Assembly: GCA_014529385.2 (NCBI GenBank)
Contig: CM043959.1
Location: 88,271,529-88,335,528, forward strand
Reading direction: 5' to 3'
Source of the DNA: Adiantum capillus-veneris
Taxonomy: Eukaryota; Streptophyta; Polypodiopsida; Polypodiales; Pteridaceae
Length of the DNA stretch: 64,000 nt
Shown here piece after piece: positions 58,299 to 64,000 of the stretch. Position numbers and translations under genes: made by a program. Positions within the stretch are counted from its first letter, which is position 1, and every line of letters begins with the position of its first letter. Below the pieces are notes generated by a model, which had not been told where the DNA came from, made no database searches, and saw nothing but the letters and a program-made list of their open reading frames with translations.

Positions 58299-59395
58299 AC
58301 TGGTATCAGAGCTCAGATCGAGGCTCGGGGCAGCACTGCAGGAGGCTAGAGTCACCAACTCAGATTGGAGTGAAATTCGACAAGCGAAGACACGGCCCCA
58401 AATCTCGTGGGATAGGCCGAAGGGCTTGGTGTTGTCAGAATTTCATTCTGAGGTCATCTCGGCCACCGTTTGGCTTCGACAAAGGTCTGCGCAGGCCATT
58501 TTCGACTACGTGGTCTCGACGGGTGCAGATCCGACTCTACAAATTTGGGGTTTTCGGCCTGCGACTGCAGGTGTTGAGGATATCGACACTCCCAGAGTGT
58601 TGATTTGTGGTTGTCTACACATCGAAGGACGGCTCACAAATCTTGGAGGCGTGTCACATACGACACGGGCGCATCTACACACAGACTGTAGGCGACATCC
58701 ACTAGTTCATCAGGTAGCTTGTGTTTGCTGCTTGATATTCCAGATTTCATCCTGACATTGCAAGTACTTCCACATGGGATGTATTTTCAGAGATGATGTA
58801 TGTTTGTTGAGGGTTTGTTGGCTGTGAGTCACGCAGCAAACAACCGCCGCAACGGTTACAGCATACAGTGGGAAATTTGTGGATGTATGACTTTGTGGGA
58901 AGTCTATGTACTGTCAGATTTACTGCAGCCTTTGTTGAGGGTCGAGTGAGGTTTTATTGAGCTGGGGGATTCTCGAATGTTGAGATCCTTTCGGTGATAC
59001 AGGTCTTGGAGCGATCCCTCGAGCACCCTTAGATAGGCAGCTAGGATGTATTGACTGTGAGTTAGACAGTTGGGATTGCATCTTTGCTTTACTACCGTTG
59101 AGGCATTGTCGCAGTCTATGCTTATAGGACAGTGACAGGACAGTGAGAGACAGTACAGGTGCAGGACAGGTTTACCCGCAGCTTACAGTGTCAGAGAGAC
59201 AGTGTTTTTTGAGCTGTTTTTTGGTCTGTTTTTAGTACACCAGAGCTATTTTACAAAGGAGACTCTGCCAAAATTTCTGCAGAATCTGAAGCTTTCTTGG
59301 TTCATTTGACAGGTTGATATTGGTTCAGAGGTCAGTTTACAGGGGAAACTCTGCCGAATTTTTCCCAGAAAAGTAAACTACTGTGAAGCGTAGCT

Positions 59396-62300
59396 ATGGC
59401 TAGATCACAGGACACTGCTCTTTACAATATCAAGAAGCTGGATGGAACCAATTTCCCATTGTGGAAGAAGAAGATTTGGCACGTGTTGGTACAAAAGAAG
59501 CAGATAAAACCTATAAAGCTCAAGGGGATAAAACCAGAAGATATGGACGAAGATGAATGGAGCGAAATGGATGCATTGGCACTTTCTAGCATTATGCTGA
59601 CTTTGGCAGAAAGCGTTTACTTCAATGTAGCAGACGAGATGTCGGCTTATCAAGCATGGTTAAAGCTGAGTGATCTTTATGAGAAGCAGAGTGCAGCTTC
59701 ACAGGTATACTGGCTTAAGAAGCTTGTTGACTTGAAGATGAAAGAAGGGACACCTATGTCCAATCATCTGAATGAATTCAACACAATCTATAGTCAGTTG
59801 TCAGCTCAAGGTGTCAAGTTTGATGAACCTGTTAGAGCTATGTTCCTGTTGATCACATTGCCGGAAAATTGGGACACTTTTCGCACAGCTTTGAGTAATT
59901 CTGCACCTCCAGATGGTTTGAACATAGCAGGTGTAAAAGGAAGTCTGCTTACTGAAGAAACCAATAGAAAGACAATGGACAAAGGCAAAGGAACAGCCTT
60001 AGTTGTCAGGGGAAGGACCAAAGAAAAGTACAAAGGTGGAAAGAGGAATCAGTCTTGTGGCAAGTCCCGCAGTGCTAAAGGCAAGAGTGACATAGAATGC
60101 TACCATTGTGGCAAGAAGGGTCACATGAAAAGAGACTGCAGAGAATGGAAAGCAGAAAAAGGCAAAGAGAAAGCTGAAGACCATGGTGAGAAGAACAAGT
60201 CCTCAGTGAAGATTCAAGAAATAAATCTGACAAACACTGTTGAAGAGGATGACAGTTTAGTGTCAGGAGACATCTACTTCTTGAAGAATACAATGGACTT
60301 AGCTCTTCTTACAGCATCTCATGGAAATGCACTGAGTGACTGGATTATAGACTCAGGGGCATCACTTCATGTGTCTCCAAACAAGGAGTGGTTTACCTCT
60401 TATGTGACCACTAAAGATCATGTTCGGCTAGGCAATGGGCAGACATGTGAGATCTTAGGTGTTGGAGATGTTCAATTGATGTTTCAGAATGGCTCTTCTT
60501 TCACGCTGAAGAATGTGAGACATGTTCCCGCAATTACAAAGAGCTTGATCAGCACAGGTTTACTTGATGATGTTGGCTACGTCACCACTTTTGGACAGAA
60601 CATGTGGAAGATATCCAAGGGTTCTATGACAGTAGCACATGGAGTAAAGTCTGGAGGACTTTACATGATTTATGTATCAAATGTCTCTAAAAATGTAATC
60701 AATGTAACCGAGCAACCGAACGTTTCTTTGTGGCATAGCCGGTTAGGACATATGTCCAAGAAGGAAATGGAAATCTTGTCTCGTTTTGGTTATTTGCCTG
60801 GCTTTTCATTTAATGATTTTGAATTCTGTGAGCATTGTCTGTATGGTAAGCAAACACAGCAGCCACATAAGCATAGAAGCAGTAGAAGAGATACACAGTC
60901 GGCACTTGTTCATAGTGATTTGTGTGGACCTATGCCTAACCTATCTCTAGGGGGAGCTTCTTACTTTATGACATTTATAGATGATTACTCGAGGAAAGTA
61001 TGGGTTTACTTTCTCAAGCACAAGGATGAAGCGTTTAGTGTTTTCAAAACGTTTGTGACACTTGTAGAAAATCAGAGTGGCAAGAAGCTTAAATGCTTAC
61101 GCACTGACAATGGTGGAGAGTATGTTTCAAAGGCCTTTCAAGACTTTTGTGAGTCAAAAGGTATAAAACGTGAGCTTACTGCTCCTTACAATCCTCCTCA
61201 AAATGGTGGTGCTGAGAGGATGAATAGGACCATACAAGAGAAGGTCAGAAGTATGTTGTCTAATGCACAGCTGCCAAATGGGTTTTGGGCTAAAGCTGTA
61301 TCAACAGCTGTTCATCTTGTAAATAGATCTCCTAGCAAGGTTTTGCAGAAGGTTTCCATGCCAGAGATGGTATGGTCAAGCAAAATTCCCTCATACAAGC
61401 ATCTCAGAGTCTTTGGCTGTGAGGCATACACTCACGTTCCAAAGGAATCTAGGAACAAACTTGAGCCAAAGAGTAGAAAGTGCATCTTTCTAGGCTATGG
61501 TAATTCTGGTGAGATGGGGTACAGACTTTGGGATCCCGAATCCAGAAAGGTTGTCCGCAGCAATGATGTTCACTTTAATGAATCCAAATATCATTCTAAA
61601 CCAGAGAGGGTTGAGGAGATTAGAAGAGTTGTCTTCCAAGAAGATGGACCTTCACGTGCAAGACAAAATGTCAGGGCTCAAGAGGAGCAAGGACAGGATA
61701 GAGTGGAACCGCAGGTTGTGGCTGAGCCTGAGCCACCTATTGTGCGTAGATCTGGACGTGTCACGCGACCTCCTGATAGGTTTGTTCCATCTATGAACTA
61801 TGTCATGTTGACTGATTGCAATGAGCCTTCATGTTACAAGGAAGCAGTGCAAATGAAGGACTCCGGGAATTGGCAATTGGCCATGCAGTCAGAGATGACA
61901 GCTCTGCATAAAAACAAGACATGGAAGCTAGTTAAATTACCACAGGGCAAAAAGGCTCTACCTTGTAAATGGGTTTACAGGTATAGGATCACTGCTCATG
62001 ATAGTCAGCCAAAGTACAAAGCAAGGCTTGTTGCCAAGGGCTTTAAGCAAGAACAAGGCATTGACTTTGATGAAGTCTTCTCTCCAGTGGTCAAGATAAC
62101 TACATTGAGATGCTTTCTTGCATTGGTTGCCATATTAGATTTGGTGTTGCACCAAATGGATGTCAAGACAGCGTTCTTGCATGGTGATTTAGATGTGGAA
62201 ATTTACATGCAGCAGCCAGAAGGGTTTGTTGAGAAAGGCAAGGAAGATTGGGTATGCTAGTTGTTAAAGAGTCTTTATGGCTTAAAACAATCATTGTGGG

Positions 62301-63374
62301 CATGGTACCATAAATTCCACAAGTTTATGCTTTCTCAAGGCTACAAACGTAGTGAGTTCGATCACTGTCTATATACAAAGAAGGCTAAGGATGGTAGTTG
62401 GCTGATCCTTATTTTGTATGTGGATGACATGTTGATTGCTGGCAAGCACTTGGAAGAAATTTCAGCTTTGAAGTCAAAGATGGCAAAATCGTTTGACATG
62501 AAAGACATGGGTGAGGCAAGTCATATACCTTGTATGCGCATTGAGAGAGATAGATCAAAGAAGTTGATTTGGTTATCTCAAACAGAGTATATTGACAAGG
62601 TTTTGCAACGTTTCAATATGGAGAAGGGAAAGGCATTGAGTGTTCCATTGCCACCATATGTGAAACTTAGTAAACAAGATTGTCCTGTGTCTGAGGAAGA
62701 ACAGGCTGAAATGGATAAGATTCCATATGCGTCTGCAGTGGGTAGTTTGATGTATGCAATGATTGCTACTCGCCCAGACATTGCATTTGCAGTGGGAGTA
62801 GTAAGTCGATACATGTCAAACCCAGGCAAGAAACATTGGGAGGCAGTGAAAGGAATATTGAGATACCTGAAAGCTACAAAGAGTATGCGTATATGCTATG
62901 GGAGTCAGGAGCTAAGTGTAAAGGGTTTTACAGACTCGGATTATGCAGGTGACTTAGACAACCGAAGGTCTACGTCAGGGTATGTCTTTAAATTGGCTGG
63001 TGGAGCAGTATTATGGCGTTCTAGATTACAAGATTGTGTTACTCAGTCTACTACAGAGGCTGAATATGTTGCAGCATCAGAGGCATGCAAAGAATCAATT
63101 TGGCTTAATCGACTAGTAACAAATTTGGGAATCAAAGAAGAGATGTCTGTGTTATATTGTGATAGTCAAAGTGCTATACAATTGGCTCAATCCAGTTTAT
63201 CACTCAAAGACAAAGCATGTGGATGTGAAGTATCATTTCATGAGGGAAATGCTCGAGGATAAGCAACTTCAGCTTGTCAAAGTTCACACCACAGAAAATC
63301 CTGTTGATCTACTTACAAAAGGACTTCCCTCAGAGAGCTTTGCGCATTTTCGCAAGCAGTTAGGTGTAGGGTAG
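59396..63374 (+). pseudogene. Gag-pol coding region of copia C5 (broken)
   Basis: Encodes the gag, protease, integrase, RT and RNase H of C5; the gag-integrase part is a long open frame. The amino-terminal gag and the RNase H are roughly 80% like C4 at the protein level, whereas RT is almost identical to it. The end LLTKGLPSESFAHFRKQLGVG parallels the C4 end LLTKGLPGEGFVHCRELLGIG. Confidence 0.88.
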
Positions 63375-63463
63375 TACATCACTTCTCTAAATCTCTTGTA
63401 TATTAGCTTGTATAGTAGCTTCTCTCACACTTAAAGTACCACATTGGACTTTAAGTGGGAGGT

Positions 63464-63655
63464 TGTTGGGGTATAAAGCCCAATGTGGTCGCCCAGGGAA
63501 GTGGGCGGGCCGCCAGGTATGTACACATATTCTTTTGTAAAAACCTAATAAGAACTCACTATGCTCTACACATTACAGTAGAGCGAGTTCACCATATCGT
63601 CATGCTCTTCTTCTCGCACTCTCTCTCACGTCGCACTTCCGCTCGTACTCCTTCA
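63464..63655 (+). repeat. 3' LTR of copia C5
   Basis: About 192 bp, five or so substitutions from the 5' copy; followed by AACCA and resumed G4 sequence. Confidence 0.92.
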
Positions 63656-63660
63656 AACCA

Positions 63661-64000
63661 TACTAGTCATCACCAATTCAATTTTTGAGTAATCTCTTTC
63701 ATGAGGAGTCTTCACTCTGCTAGCATAATGAACTGAGATTCCTTCCCCCTTTGCAACAACATGGCCCCAATGGCATCATCTCCCACATATGGGTTAACAT
63801 AAAATTCCTTTTCCCAGTCAGGAGCTTGCATAATGGGTAGTGTACTTTGAACTTCCTTGACTCTGTCAAAAACATCTTCACAATCATGTGTCCACTCTAA
63901 TGGATCATTCTTCACCTCCTTGCTACAATGGATACAATATTTGTGATGCCAAAGGTATGCATCGAGACAGATACTTAACCTTCCGTATGAAAGTGGCCAA
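63661..64000 (-). mobile_element. Ty3/gypsy G4, RT-linked RNase H part
   Basis: Reverse-strand sequence resuming after the C5 target duplication. Translation: DPLEWTHDCEDVFDRVKEVQ, LPIMQAPDWEKEFYVNPYVGDDAIGAMLLQRG, the start of the RT-associated RNase H of gypsy elements. The RT, protease, gag and 5' LTR would lie beyond the window edge. Confidence 0.8.

Larger units (their letters stand above)
58109..63655 (+). mobile_element. Ty1/copia element C5
   Basis: Forward copia inserted into gypsy G4. LTRs 58109-58298 and 63464-63655 start TGTTGGGGTATAAAG; AACCA flanks both sides (58104-58108, 63656-63660). TGGTATCAGAGC at 58301-58312 is the primer site; AAGTGGGAGGT precedes the right LTR. The leader is 58313-59395. 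The coding region about 59396-63374 runs gag (LYNIKKLDGTNFPLWKKKI), zinc knuckle CYHCGKKGHMKRDC, protease (WIIDSGASLHVSPN), integrase, RT (LYVDDMLIAGKH) and RNase H (FTDSDYAGDLDNRRSTSGY). It is broken, with about two to four breaks. The LTRs differ at about five positions, so it is fairly young. It is related to C4, with one central stretch nearly identical to it. Confidence 0.93.

Noticed and set aside
1-64000. A new defence, biosynthetic or signalling system
   Set aside because: No cluster of host genes is visible; all substantial coding regions are LTR retrotransposons or LINEs, so no such system is supported here.

Overview
This window is a stretch of a large, repeat-packed land-plant nuclear genome. 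Land plant is inferred from the repeat types: chromodomain-bearing Ty3/gypsy elements, a Tat-lineage gypsy with a second RNase H, plant Ty1/copia elements, LINEs with a zf-RVT carboxy terminus, and a decayed PLS-type PPR gene. Species and clade (seed plant, fern, lycophyte) cannot be fixed from the sequence. I see no intact host gene. Nearly everything recognisable is a mobile element or its debris, mostly nested.

Layout. 0-9 kb: three LINE copies (C forward at 1-680; A and B reverse, head to tail), with LINE A split by a decayed gypsy, G1 (1477-3954, 5-bp target duplication). 9.3-9.9 kb: degenerate tandem array whose units each carry a ~39-bp near-palindrome. 10.1-15.3 kb: reverse copia C1 (flanks GCGCG), inserted beside a tRNA-headed SINE that sits in an inverted, palindrome-rich block (15.27-15.79 kb). 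17.05-18.0 kb: reverse-strand PPR pseudogene. 18.1-20.0 kb: LTR-like duplicated blocks and a LINE 5' end.

20.2-38.3 kb: a nest at least three and probably four layers deep. Copia C2 is broken into by gypsy G2; copia C3 sits inside G2; the young chromodomain gypsy G5 (24790-33667, flanks AGACA) sits in the integrase region of C3. A 319-bp tandem duplication at 38.2-38.85 kb spans the joint between gypsy remains and LINE D (38.3-40.8 kb). LINE D is cut by copia C4 (40795-46350, flanks GGGAG), which looks whole and very recent.

46.4-50.9 kb: mostly anonymous non-coding sequence with a long TC microsatellite, one doubtful spliced-gene candidate (48.88-49.31 kb) and a strong hairpin. 50.9-54.7 kb: a gypsy LTR piece and gypsy G3 (51671-54669, no recognisable pol) inside a copia fragment. 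54.8-64 kb: LINE scrap, then a reverse Tat-lineage gypsy G4 interrupted by forward copia C5 (58109-63655, flanks AACCA). C5 carries a ~1-kb central patch almost identical to C4 although the rest of the two elements has diverged, which points to recombination or conversion between families.

The elements do not work together as a pathway. Their relation is a history of insertion: LINE and SINE debris and old gypsy/copia copies first, then G5, C4 and C5 most recently. All comparisons were by eye; boundaries without a target duplication are approximate.
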